From the NCBI GenBank assembly GCA_015680685.1, contig MNCI01025042.1, positions 1,365,232 to 1,429,231 on the forward strand: a DNA stretch of 64,000 nt, written 5' to 3'. A program made the translations under genes and the position numbers. The notes beneath the pieces are model-generated. The model made no database searches and was not told where the DNA came from. It saw nothing but the letters and a program-made list of their open reading frames with translations. Each line of letters begins with the position of its first letter. Position 1 is the stretch's first letter. The DNA is from Gnetum montanum (taxonomy: Eukaryota > Streptophyta > Gnetopsida > Gnetales > Gnetaceae). Shown in pieces: positions 1-10,066 of this stretch.

Positions 1-34
1 TTCCAGCCTGAGATCGACGATTTCAGGCAGTACA
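1..34 (+). repeat. Element A, 3' end of 5' LTR
   Basis: The first 34 bases match the end of the LTR at 16434-16467: both hold a GA(C/T)CGAC-AATTTCAGGC-like block ending in GGCRGTACA. The match stops at 34, and a primer binding site follows after five bases. The rest of this LTR lies left of the window, so its age cannot be estimated here. Confidence 0.8.
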
Positions 35-39
35 GAAAT

Positions 40-58
40 TGGCACTAGAAGGAGGGCC
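40..58 (+). other. Element A primer binding site
   Basis: TGGCACTAGAAGGAGGGCC lies five bases after the LTR end. Equivalent sites follow the LTRs of B (19771-19788), D (51109-51127, minus) and E (63874-63892, minus), so this 18-19 nt block is a family feature. It starts with the TGG expected for a tRNA 3' CCA end. It does not match the initiator-Met (TGGTATCAGAGC) or the common TGGCGCCGTTGCC site, and I cannot name the tRNA. Confidence 0.75.
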
Positions 59-767
59 TCCTAAAACCCTTACTCGCAAACTTCCCAGCGTTTACGCTAT
101 TGAGCGTATACGCCTCCAACCACACGCCGCTTCCTGCTAAAACCCTCCCAGCGTCTACGTAGCCTGGTCTGAAAACTCAACCTGTAAACTGTCCAGCGTC
201 TACGCTATTTAGTATTTATGCTGTCCCTGTTAAAACTTAACCAGAAAACCATGCGCTGCATTCTCTACATTGTGTCTTGTTGTATGCTGCGCCTTGTTTT
301 ACGTTGTACTCTGTTGTACGCTGTGCCTTATTTTATGCTGTACTCTGTTGTACGCTGTGCCTTGTTTTACGCTGTACTCTATTTTACGCTACGCCTCGTT
401 TTATGCTGTACTCTGTTTTACGTTCTATCCTATTTTACGCTACACCTCGAAGCTGTATACATTGCCTAGTGTATACGCTGCACCCCCCACGCTATCTACG
501 CTAACGCTGTACGCTGAACATGAAGCATATACGCTGCACTTTGTCACCCCGTGTCATACCCATAATGATTCATCATGAACCCCATGAACACCATCGCTGC
601 AACAGCTCAAGTAACTGACATCATGGGCACCATGGCTGTCCAACAGCCTGTCATGCAACACTCGGGAGTAACCCACCGCGGGGCCCCGCCGATCCCTAAG
701 GTTGCAAGGGAGAGACTCGGCCTCTAACATTATAACCCAGGATTAGTACAATTTCATATGCATTAAG
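59..767 (+). repeat. Element A 5' leader with ACGCTGT-type tandem repeats
   Basis: Non-coding leader between primer binding site and gag. Positions 90-230 carry GCGTTTACGC, GCGTATACGC and GCGTCTACGC blocks. Positions about 275-470 are an imperfect tandem repeat of roughly 20-22 bases built from TTTTACGCTGTACTCTG and TACGCTGTGCCTTG. Open reading frames here are low-complexity products of the repeat (Leu/Cys/Tyr-rich) and are not genes. The motifs recur in A's LTR and in the leader of the antisense gene. Confidence 0.7.
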
Positions 768-2514
768 ATGCAAGCTGGCCTAGCTATAGACCGAGTCGAA
801 ATGGAGGTAAAGAGGCAGTTCGAACTCTTTTATAGAGGGGGATGCAAGTTCATCGCTTCACCGTATGATGTAATCCCTGTTCCGGAGCAGTATTCGGAGC
901 TCGTCACACAGCTCCTCCTGCAAAGGAGCCACTCATTGGATCAACCTGCGCTAGAGCCCCAACTAGAGAAAGAGGACGAATTCGCTGCTCAATCTGAACA
1001 AGAGGATTCTTACCACTCTGAGCCCGTAAGCACACGTTAACCCCATTTTTCATCCCGATACAGGGGAAATCATGCCCCTCCAGCACCTTAGGTTCACCCG
1101 TGCCCAAGCACCACCACCAGAAACATCAGCACTAGTGCATATTCCTCCCCCAAGCGACCCCCAACCTAACACCTTCCCTCTTGCAATCATACCCGCTGTA
1201 GCTGCAGGCTCATCCTCATAAGCACCGCGCCCTCACGACAGCAGGGGAGTGACATTCCCACCTCGAGTGATAGGGATGCCACACGTAATACCAGCCTCCA
1301 CATCCACCCACTACATCCCTCACATTCAAACGCACGCAGCCCCCTCGACCGCCGTAACCCAACATGGGGTCCCTTTGCACAACGTGGCCGGGAAATGGCC
1401 AGTGATGGGTGTGCCGTCACACCAACCTGCTCACCACAATGTGCCATCTCACAGATTTTCACATGTTAACATTCCCCAAATACGACCACAACCGGAGCAG
1501 CAACAACCCCCTGCATATAATGTATCATCCTTAGCACCACATGTTGTTCACCTTCCACAAACACAACCGCCGACCGTGCAACTTTCAGCCTTTCAACCCA
1601 TCATCCAACAGTCTAACCTGTACAATATACCACAACCACAAGTTGCCTTACCACCTAGTGCCCAAGATTGGGCAGATGCCAGGAAATTGATGCAAGAATT
1701 AACTGACGAGGTAAAACACCTCAAAACAGCCGTCGATGGGGAGTTGAAGGTAGTGGACTTTTACCAAGATGACCCCATCAGCTCTTCTATCCCACCCTTA
1801 ACCTTGTCCAAAGGCGTCTCCTTACCAACACTAACCAAATACAACGGGGAGACAGACCCCAGCACACACTTAATAACATTTAGGTTAGAACGTGCGCTAC
1901 TCTAGGCATGGCCCCATGCCATTCTCCGAGTGTTCCCCATGTCCCTCACGGGGAGAGCACTTGATTGGTATCGGGCTCTGCCAAGGAATTCCATCTTCTC
2001 CTTGGAAGACTTATTACACTAGTTTTTGACCAGGTTCAAGTATAACTTGAAACCCGAGGCCACATTGGACAGCCTCATACAGGTCAAGTAAGCACCGCTT
2101 GAACCTGTACAGAAATTTATTCAGAGGTGGAGCGCCGCCCTCAACGAGTTGCACGAGCTGATCTCCTAGACGTACTTGCTCACAATCCTGAAGGGAGCTG
2201 TTAACGATTTCTTTAAATCCAAGCTGTATTACCTTAACGCACGTAATCTTAACCAGGCTTTTGTAAAAATCAAGAATATAGAAGAAGCGGCCCAAAACAG
2301 CCACGACCCTGCATACTTAGCCTTCAGAAATCAACACACTAAAAAAGATAAAGAGAAGGCTAAGACAACCATAGCAGCAATAGCAAGCGCGCAACAAGCA
2401 AACATGACACACCAAAATAAACCGCCCGTAGCCCCTACTAACTACAATAAACCAATTCCCATAACCGCGCCAGAACGATCATCATCGAAAAACTCAACAA
2501 CGAACTATACGTGA
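768..2514 (+). pseudogene. gag: Element A gag, capsid-like region, broken
   Basis: Structural Gag polyprotein of a Tat-type Ty3/gypsy element, forming the virus-like particle. It is seen in pieces. 768-1040 is an N-terminal segment (MQAGLAIDRVEMEVKRQFEL) whose counterpart is legible in B at about 20580-20760. 1249-1905 is a Gln/Pro/His-rich stretch leading into WADARKLMQEL and LTKYNGETDPSTHL. 1906-2330 has the classic core FPMSLTGRALDWY, then a FLTRFKYNLKPEA block and QKFIQRWSAALNEL. Stop codons interrupt it at 1903, about 2020, 2090 and 2168. The same order of motifs occurs in D and E on the minus strand. Family assignment is firm; exact gag termini are not. Confidence 0.85.
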
Positions 2515-4050
2515 AACTTCGAGAGGAAAGAACCCTCTCAATATACACCTTTGCCAATGAAGACCTCCCAGCTCTTTGATCAACTCCTGAAGGCTGGGTT
2601 GATGAAACATAAATAGTTATCCCGCGCGGCCATCTAGAGACATGACCGGTTCTGTCAACTCATTCAGAACCCAAGCTTAGCAACGCTGGATGAGCCTCCC
2701 GTACCTAAAGGCTTCAGAATGGATTGCTTTTGCGACTACCATCAATGAAATGGGCATGGTACGGATTACTATTTCACTTTAAAACAGGATATTCAGCGGA
2801 TGATCGAGGAAGGCCAAATCACTTTTGATGAGGCCAACCCGGTCTAACCACAGAATCAAGCTATGGGGGTGTACAAAGATCCCCTGAACACCAAAGAGGC
2901 GCCATACGTCATCAATACAATCTACCTTGATGATGATTCCGATGCACCCAACATTAACATTGTTTATCCCCAATATAAATAGGAAACACCTAATAGGCCG
3001 TTCATAATTTAGATTCCCCCCGCTGTGTCCATGCCCACGCCTCAACCACCACGTGCTCCCTAGCAGCCATACGTTGTCCGAATACCCTCGGCCGTACCCA
3101 TGCCTAACACCATGGCACGTGACAAACCATACGTGGTGCGTGTCCCTCCCATCATTCCCTCAAACGCATCAACCCCTTCTACTTGGCCTGCCCCTTTCAT
3201 AGACCGAGTACCACCAGCGGTCACAACGGCGGAGGTCCAACCCCCTCCAAAACCAACCCCATATGTCGTTAGGATACCCAAAAATCCTAATGATTACCAA
3301 GCCTCCACCTCACAAACGCAAGGCAAACCTAGCCCCTACATCATTAGGGTACGTGGCCAGCCTTCCACTCAACCACATCCGACTGTCCAACTGCAACCCC
3401 GACCACCTCCATATGTGGTGCGAATCCCAGGGCAGTTCGAGGCTCCAAGACTAGCCCCACCTCCACGCCACACACAAGAACGCCTAGCAGATAGGCTTAC
3501 ACGTGAATGTGTGGAGAAGGAACGCCAACGGTTAGCTCTAGGGCCACCTAAGCCCATTCCACTTAACTCTGTGCCTATGTCGTCACCTAACAACCAATCG
3601 GACACAGGTAATGAAGGCGAATCATCTGAAAAACATGAACCGCTTAAAACGATAGCTTCGAACAAAAATGACAAACCAACAAAACATGAAATAAAATTGT
3701 TGGGCCCAATGGACCCAGTTATCATTGATAAAAACACCCTAAACAGTAGAGACTTAGCAACGGCCTTGAGACAAGTCACCCAAGCATTGAAGCAAAAGAA
3801 CACTTCATTGAGCTTGTATGACTTGGTGCTAAGATCCCAAACACATCGAGAAGCTCTAGTACGCATGTTAACGTCGATCCTGGTAAGCGAGGACTTGCCC
3901 CCGAACGAACCCGCCATCCATGTGGTAATGTACTCGTCTCACGGGACCACTCCTAAACCCTTGAGCTTCCATGATGACAACATTAAGGTGGACAAGAAAA
4001 CAAGGGAAATAACAACAGCCCCCATGTTCATAACGATACGCATAAACTAA
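2515..4050 (+). pseudogene. Element A gag C-terminus: zinc-knuckle-like motif and PYVVR(I/V)P-repeat linker
   Basis: Continuation of gag into a proline-rich linker before protease. About 2720-2820 encodes CFCDYHQ...GHGTDYYFTLK...IEEGQI, the spacing of the Cys/His motif in Tat/Ogre-type Gag (C-x-FH...GH-T...C-x-L...I..LI..G), with a Tyr in place of the last Cys. About 3060-3440 repeats the short motif (P)YVVR(I/V)P or YIIRV at least six times, separated by Pro/Thr/Ser-rich spacers. The frame 3100-4050 is open for 316 codons and ends just before protease. D (48044-48304) and E (58677-59066) keep versions of the motif as FVIQMP, FVIKVP and FVTRVP. Confidence 0.75.
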
Positions 4051-4773
4051 TTCAGGATACATAGGGTCCACGTAGATGATGGAGCTACCACAAACGTAGT
4101 ACCGTACCCCATCATTGAACAACTAGGGCTTACTGAATTAATCAAACCAACTGCAACCACATGTTTAAAATCATTCAGTGGGTCATGCGTAATAGTCAAA
4201 GGCATAGTGACCTTAGACTTCATAGTAGGAGATCAATTTCCCACATTTGCTGATTTCCTGGTGGTCGACGAAATGCCAGGATTCAACTTAATATTAGGGA
4301 GACCCTGGTTGGCCCAACTAAAAGCGGTCTCCTCCCCTATACACCAAGAGATCCACCTGCCTTATGAAGGCGGTGAAATCATCATACATGGGGAGGCTGC
4401 TACGCCCATCATTTCATCACACGTAGACATGGACCAAGGTTCAAAAGTTGAGCTTGAAGAGCCTAAACGAAACAATAAAAATGCGCAACAAATGGTAAAC
4501 AATGAGCCTTTAAACATGGAACAAGACCCACCTAAAATAGGAACGCCTACGTCTGACACTGTACATATAACTGCTCAAGTGGAAACTTGCACAGAAATCA
4601 TGCCAACTACCGAAACATCTGAAAACACTAACACGGAAGCCATTCCATCAAACATCCCTTGGGCTGAATTACCATTCAATGTGATCAGCGAAGGGGACGC
4701 TGAATACAGAATCATACCCGTTAACACATCACCTAACATTAAAAGGAAGAAAATAAAAAAACTATTACAATAA
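4051..4773 (+). pseudogene. pro: Element A aspartic protease domain
   Basis: Retropepsin-like protease that would process the polyprotein. The segment starts VHVDDGATTNVVPYPIIEQL, so the catalytic loop is D-D-G-A, comparable with the VDGGSS loop of Tat elements. It continues through DFIVGDQFPTFADF to FNLILGRPWLAQL, the flap and ILGRPWL signature of this clade, then LPYEGGEIIIHG. One stop at 4048-4050 separates it from the linker frame. After the domain comes an acidic, Asn/Thr-rich tail ending FNVISEGDAEYRI...KRKKIKKLL and a stop at 4771-4773. The tail motif recurs in B (about 22075-22170) and D (about 46850-46960, minus), so the gag-pro end is conserved. Confidence 0.8.
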
Positions 4774-5289
4774 TATCAACACTTCTAGTCCGAAACAACA
4801 TTAAACTATAACATGTCCGAAACGACATTAAACTACAATAAATTGAAAAAAAAATATTGTTTTTTAAACTACACTCCCTGTCCGAGATGACGTTAAACTA
4901 TCATGTCCGCAAAGACGTAAAACTAGCCATGATCAGCAATGATCGGTCAACAGAAAAATCCGCCTGTGTCATTCGAAATATCCCTCATTTACGACTAGGG
5001 ACCGAAATGGCCTTAAACTAGTTCATGTGCGCATACTTCGTTTTCCTTTTTGTTTAGCATTCACGATTACATCTCTACATTACATTTAAAACAAAAAAAA
5101 GGAGACAAGCCAAAACATTTTACATTGCCATGTTGTGTTTACAATTAAATTCAAAATCAACAAAAATTTTCTTATATGCATGTTGTACAATTACGAGTGT
5201 CAACTGTTTTTGTCCATCTCAAAATTTTCAAGTTACAATTTCTGTATCAATCTGAGTCAAAAAACAACAAAAACTTAAAAATTAAAACA
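4774..5289 (+). repeat. TTAAACT-type repeat array 1 and spacer, element A
   Basis: About 4790-5020 repeats a loose unit of GTCCGxxAxGACxTTAAACTA spaced 25-45 bases apart (for example near 4795, 4820, 4885, 4910, 5005). It lies exactly between the gag-pro stop and the end of the antisense gene. From about 5040 to 5289 the sequence is AT-rich and I see no gene; it would be the 3' untranslated region of the antisense gene. Confidence 0.6.
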
Positions 5290-6851
5290 CTAAACATCTG
5301 GGGCGGGAGGGTCGTCCCTTTTAAATTCATCAGCATCAGGGGCCCCTACTCCATTGGGGCCCGCTTCTTGGGCATCATCGCCACCTTCATCCTAAAAACA
5401 CCAAAAAGAAACAACCAACATAAGAATAAGCGCATGTCAAAATTTTAAACATTATTCAATAAATTAATTTCATAAGGATAAAACGCTTACCATAGGAGAT
5501 CCCCCTAAGCCGAATTCCAATCGATGAAGGATTTCTTCTTCTAAAACGTTGGCCCAATCTATCCCATCCAGGCCTAAGTCAACGTCTGCCAAAGTCTTTC
5601 CTTTGTCGATAGCCGACCAGGTCGGATGTTTCAGAGGGAACTCACCCATTGACACTTCCCCAGAAGCAGTTGTGATCACCCTTGTAGGTGACGCCATTTC
5701 CATAGTTGTATTTTGAGCAAAAGTATCGAAGGCAGAACGCAAACCCAAACCCTCCACAAACATCTCTAGTTGGCGCTTTTCAATAGACACCTCTTTTAAC
5801 GACTTCTTGTAGTAATGTTTGTGATTCTTCTCATCCTGACCCCACTTACGAACCTTGGAAGCGAAGGCTTTCCAATCTTGACATTTAAGGTTCAGGAGAT
5901 CAATTTGGGCTTTGCGCTCTACCATTCTCTGAGTCAGCGATGCATGACGATTCAGTAGGTTCCAATATCTAGTGTACGTAACCTCGGATGTTCGCCAGGA
6001 GTGATCATCGCTTAGCTTGGTAGTGGCAAACTCATACCGAGCCTTCAAATCATCACGTTCCACTGACAATTCAGAGAGTTCCTTTTCTTTTGCCTAAATC
6101 TGTAGCCACAACTGCTCAATGGAACGCCTACAGGTCCATAACAACTTAGCGTTATGCACAAAGCCTTCTGCAACTCCATCGTAAATAGGCCTTGGCACCT
6201 GTTCCACTTCTGGGGAAAGTGTGATTAAAATTTCTATGCTAATGCTTTCAGAGCGATCCCATCTCAATTTAACGCCTACCCACGCGAGAAATACAAATGT
6301 TAGAACAATATAAACAAGATGTGAAATCTCAAACCTCTAAATGATTTATACCTATGTCAGGGTGGGCTTCCTGGATCCGTTCAGCAACTTCCTCTGCGAT
6401 TCCAGCCACAAAATCCATTTTTCTTGGCATTTCAGACCAAGTAAATGGCTCACGGGTACGGGACGAACTAACCTCTGCGGTTCTCTCAGGAGGAAACATT
6501 TTCATGGGTACATCTAGCTGCACCGTCCTGGTCTCGCTGCCTTCATCTGAACAGGATAAAAGCACAAAAATAAAATACCATAGGAATGACAATTGGTTAG
6601 GCAATTCAAAATGAAATAATGTATCATGATCCTTGTCACCCTCTGGGGGGTCACCCAAGTCCAGATTTCCCTTAAGGAAGCTACTGAACATTTGGTTAAC
6701 AGCGTCCTGATCGTCCAATGGTGCGGTTTGAATGGTATTTTCCTTTAACTCCTTTGTTCCTCCGCCCTGGCCCTTCTCCGTATGTTCGTCCTCATTATTC
6801 TTCTCCGTGTTGGTCTCCTCCTCCTCGGTGATAGTCTCTAAAGCTTGCTTC
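5290..6851 (-). pseudogene. Element A antisense gene, 3' exons: coiled coil and acidic/proline tail
   Basis: C-terminal part of the antisense gene, read leftwards. Exon 4 (about 6851-6620) is Glu/Lys-rich. Exon 5 (6546-6352) encodes EPFTWSEMPRKMDFVAGIAE. Exon 6 (6275-5491) encodes a long heptad-rich coiled coil (about 6130-5770), then SPTRVITTASGEV and a LHRLEFGLGGSP end. Exon 7 (5391-5290) is an acidic/Pro tail ending PPAPDV and a stop. Junctions seen: CAG|ATGAAGG acceptor at 6547, CATAG|GTATAA donor at 6351, GGGTAG|GCGTT acceptor at 6276, CTATG|GTAAGC donor at 5490, TTTTTAG|GATGAAG acceptor at 5392. Phases agree across exons 5-6 and 6-7. B and D keep homologous exons. One stop occurs in the exon 6 coil. 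Function is unknown; a coil-mediated assembly role is inference. Confidence 0.75.
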
Positions 6852-7999
6852 CTCACTTTTTTAAATTAAGCCAAAAATATCAATGACAAGTAAGTGATTG
6901 AAGTAAAAGCTATAAAAAAATGAAAATGATAAAGCAATAAGCGGGCGAGGTCCGCTTATCAGGTATCTTGAAGCGTATGCGCTTCACACGTGGCGGGTTC
7001 ACATCAGAGACTTCCTCAATCGTGCGTTTAGGCCTTTTTAGCTTTGACTTGGCTTGGCCAACGGTCTCCTTGATGACCAGTTCTGCCCTTCTAGTAGTGT
7101 AGGGTACGTCATCTAGCTCCAATCCCAAACTATCACGTGTGTGGATTGAAGCGCTAGATGATCCCCCTGTAGTGATAGAAACGGATTCATCAATGCCTTC
7201 AGGTGCATCTTGGGATTTTGCTGTCTCAAACAAGTGATTGATCCGCGGGCGGGATAGCTGACCCCGATCCCGTAGAACAAACTTGTTGTCTGCACAGACT
7301 ACTAGGAACTTGGCAAAATGACGAAGATAACTAGTGAAGAATGTAAGGTGAAGTGGGATTGCGCCTCGACATTCAAATGCAACTGCACTATCTCCTTGTG
7401 CATGCCCGACAACAAAAATCATGCCCAGTTATATCGCATGCCCGTTTCTAAGATAGTTCGCATGACACGAACAGCCTCAACCCCAAGACACTTCACCTGG
7501 GAAAGGGTTTTAGGAAATACCCATGCCCTGAATAGGGGATATAAGTCGTTCAGTTTCACAAGTTTTGCTTTCCCCTGCATCGGGAATCCCTTGGCACCCT
7601 TGGCCACGCCTAGCCAATCCTCCAATTCATAAACTGTCTGGAGCTCTTTATGAGCCCTGTCTAATACTACATTTAAGCCATCTGCCAGTTAGCCAAATAA
7701 GTTTTAAAAGAACTCGGGCGATAGATGAAAAACTACCTTGACACCCTTAATCCAGGTGCTGTAGTATGAGACTGACTCATTAAAAGAGTCCACGATCCCA
7801 ATCATCTCCCCTATGGATACGTCAGGACTCGGGGTCATAAAAAGCTCCATGAGGCCGGCATTATCCAGGCAAAAAATGATGGATGGTGGGGCTTGTCTAT
7901 GCACCCACTTTTGAGCCTTAGTCACCTCCCCGAACTTCATCGACAAGGTAGTCTCGGTTCGTCCGGTTGTCACCGGATCCCCACCAGGAGGCGCATCAA
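6852..7999 (-). pseudogene. Element A antisense gene, middle: plant transposon-associated-like domain and basic segment
   Basis: Large exon 3, starting at 7999 after the acceptor TTTTATAG. It encodes HRQAPPSIIFCLDNAGLMEL, a block that aligns with D at 17080-17140, then GEMIGIVDSFNESVSYY. LYPLFRAWVFPKTLSQVKCL and FFTSYLRHFAKFLVV follow and resemble the C-terminal half of a domain often annotated in plant genomes as a putative plant transposon protein. That assignment rests on pattern memory. The segment ends with a Lys/Arg-rich stretch (KLKRPKRTIEE, PPRVKRIRFKIPDK) that could be a nuclear localisation signal. Damage: two stops near 7704 and 7690 and a one-base frameshift near 7420. D preserves YEFFVAYLRRFEEFLVV at about 17625-17680. 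The donor for intron 3 would be a GC or a decayed GT near 6946. Confidence 0.65.
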
Positions 8000-8063
8000 C
8001 TATAAAAGCAATTTAAAATGGTCATATCAGCATAACTCCAAATAGTTGGACCAACTCACTAAC

Positions 8064-8960
8064 ATATCTAGGAAATGTCATCATTTATCGTTAGTGGTGG
8101 ATTTAGATGTGCTGCCAAAGTTACGAGCGAAGACTGGCCCTTTGTCTGACCAGTCTTCATGAAGCCACCCACGAGCTTTGCACATCGCAAATGCTCTGGA
8201 GAACTGCTTATGAAAATGGATGATCGCTCTCTTCGTTTGACCGAGAACGGTTCCACGAAGGGTGGGGCCTATCATGAATGCCTCCAGGGCCGTGCGAGCA
8301 AGAGCTAGTCCTTCATCCTCAATGCATGTCCCGTCCGGGTTGGTCTTCAGTCTATAAACAAATAAATGTTAAAACAAGAAACAAACACCAAATGGCGAAA
8401 GGAAACAATAAACTCAAATAGGCCTACCTGTCCACTCGGTACACTGTGCCGGGAGGATTCTAGAACAATGTGTGCGCGCGGGCAGCCATGAACAGAGTAT
8501 TGTTGAGGTAATCTAACACTCGCGGAAATAGTGCCCACACCCGCGTTAATGGGCGTGTTGACCTGGGCCCGCGGGTAGAACCATCCTCGTTAACAAGTGG
8601 TCCCTCGTCAACATCTTCTATGAAGACCATGACACCCTCTGCAGCTCCTTGCAGCATTGCCTCAAGCACGCTCCTTGCAATCACTTTGCTAAAGTTCGAC
8701 CAAATGGCCACCTCCAAATTGTCCAGCAGGAAGGCCAGAAATCCACATGCGCCTTCCCTGAACCAAACCTCGTTGTTATCCACGGTTAGATCTGGAGGAA
8801 GCTCCTCAGCTTCAACGGGGCCAACCCATGTTAACACCCCGACAAGCTCAACAACAAGGAGGAAGCGCTTACTGTCCCTACAAGCAATCAAGATGCCATG
8901 ATAAATTAGCCATGCTTCAAAATAGCCCGAAAAGTGAGAGTTTACATCATGAATTAACAC
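8064..8960 (-). pseudogene. Element A antisense gene, 5' exons: FCP1/HAD-like pseudophosphatase domain
   Basis: N-terminal part of a gene encoded opposite to gag-pol, between protease and RT. Exon 1 (8960-8428) encodes FLLVVELVGVL, WFREGACGFLAFLLDNLEVA, IWSNFSKVIA and LNNTLFMAARAHTLF, followed by NPPGTVYRVD. This follows the order of FCP1/CTD-phosphatase-like HAD proteins: DLDGTL motif, RP-x-FL-x-FL, WS(S/T), NTLLxDDSP, NP. The catalytic DxDGT is ELVGV here and the DD of motif IV is missing, so phosphatase activity is not expected. Exon 2 (8351-8064) follows a 76-base GT-AG intron and encodes KAFM/IGPTLRGTVLGQTKRA and GWLHEDWSDKGPVF. One stop lies at 8460-8462 and one at about 8081. No in-frame ATG precedes the domain closely, so an upstream exon is possible. 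B (36490-36920) carries the same domain. Confidence 0.7.
8352..8427 (-). other. Intron 1 of element A antisense gene
   Basis: On the minus strand the donor is GGACAG|GTAGGCC and the acceptor TTTGTTTATAG|ACTGAAG, a 76-base AT-rich intron. Joining restores one frame across the boundary (Val-Asp-Arg-Leu-Lys). In D the matching acceptor is GCTTGTAG at 16489, so the intron position is shared between diverged copies. Confidence 0.75.
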
Positions 8961-10045
8961 TTAAAATCTAAAAATTTGCTAACTGTTTACACTCAACGTA
9001 TACGCCCCATAAACCAGCATATACGCCGGCGAAACTATTTACGCTTAGCGCAATACGCTGCTTAACTCAGCGTATACGCTGACAATGAACTGTTTACGCT
9101 CAGCGTATACGCCAAGGAAACCCTCAGCGTATACGCCGACAATGAACTATTTTACGCTTAGCGTATATGCCGAAGAAACCCTTAGTGTATACACCCAAGT
9201 TTGCTTTCAGCATAAATAGTCTATGTCGGCACTGAGCAAACAAGTTTACGCCAGAAACATCAAAAATAAGTCTACGCTGTAAAGACAACTGTGCACACAC
9301 AGCGTATACGCTGAACAAACCCTCGGCGTATACGCCGTCACAGTAAACAAGATTTACGCCGATAGAACAAACAAATCGCTGACAAAACTTCGTGCATAGA
9401 GAACTCATGATGCTATGGCTTATGCTGACATAATAGTGCAGAAAAAATGCTTACGTTGATAAAACTAATTACGCCCTGACAGTCTACGCTAGCCCGACTT
9501 CACGCTATGAGGTTACGCTCGGCGTATACGCCGAAAACCCTCTACGCTGCAAACCCTCTACGCTCGGCGTATACGCCGAGACTGTCTACGCTAAAAAAGA
9601 GAAGCAAAGAAATAATAGCAGAGGTAGGGATCAGAGCCTACCTGTGGGATGTCACAGGCCATGACGGGATCCTTGGCCAGGGCAGGCACTATAGCATGGC
9701 TTCAGTCTCCTCCGCAAAGGTCAAGTTGGGACCCTTCCTCTCCTGGCCTTCCACTTCTTTTCCTTTGCCCATCTCCGCCTCCTTTACGCTGATTGCAAAA
9801 GTTTACACTAAAGAAAAGAACTATCTACGTTGGCGCCTAAAATTCTACACTCCGCGTCTATGCTGGGGTTTAGTGTTGGACGTTTACGCTAAGGGTTACT
9901 CTTTGGCATCTACGCTCACGAGCAAGTTTATGCTTACGCCAGGTGCGATCGTCTACGCTTACGCTTTAACAGTTTACACTTACGCTATAACAGTTTACGC
10001 TCTGTCGCTTACGCTCACGATTCAAAGTAAGAAACAAATGAGACC
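8961..10045 (-). promoter_or_regulatory. Leader of antisense gene with GCGTATACGC palindrome array
   Basis: Non-coding stretch between the antisense TATA box and its first recognised exon. It holds eight exact CGTATACGC cores (near 9000, 9072, 9104, 9126, 9302, 9328, 9521, 9567) and many variants with one or two changes (GCATATACGC, GCGTATATGC, GTTTACGCT). The 10-mer GCGTATACGC is a perfect palindrome with two CpGs. The same array occupies A's LTR upstream of its TATA box. Long frames here (for example 9507-10061 plus) are repeat-driven (Tyr/Ala/Arg-rich) and are not called as genes. Confidence 0.65.
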
Positions 10046-10066
10046 CCCCCTCTTTTTATAGCGCTC
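10046..10066 (-). promoter_or_regulatory. TATA box for element A antisense gene
   Basis: On the minus strand GCGCTATAAAAAGAGGGG lies about 1.1 kb upstream of the first recognised antisense exon. It faces into the palindrome-rich leader. It is the only strong TATA-like box in the region and a C/T-rich start region follows it. Transcription is inferred, not shown. Confidence 0.5.

Noticed and set aside
218-578. Three overlapping Leu/Cys/Tyr-rich frames
   Set aside because: They come from an ACGCTGT-type tandem repeat in the 5' leader; all frames of such a repeat stay open.
3369-3917. 182-codon minus-strand frame
   Set aside because: Shadow of the gag linker, which is open on the plus strand and aligns with D and E.
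5176-5448. 90-codon plus-strand frame
   Set aside because: It overlaps the last exon of the antisense gene, which is supported by matching terminal exons in B and D.
8996-9575. Regularly recurring palindromes resembling a CRISPR array
   Set aside because: Spacing is irregular, repeats are only 10 bases, spacers are related to each other and the context is a plant retrotransposon.
9507-10061. 184-codon plus-strand frame
   Set aside because: It covers the GCGTATACGC array and leader of the antisense gene; composition follows the repeat and no domain is seen.
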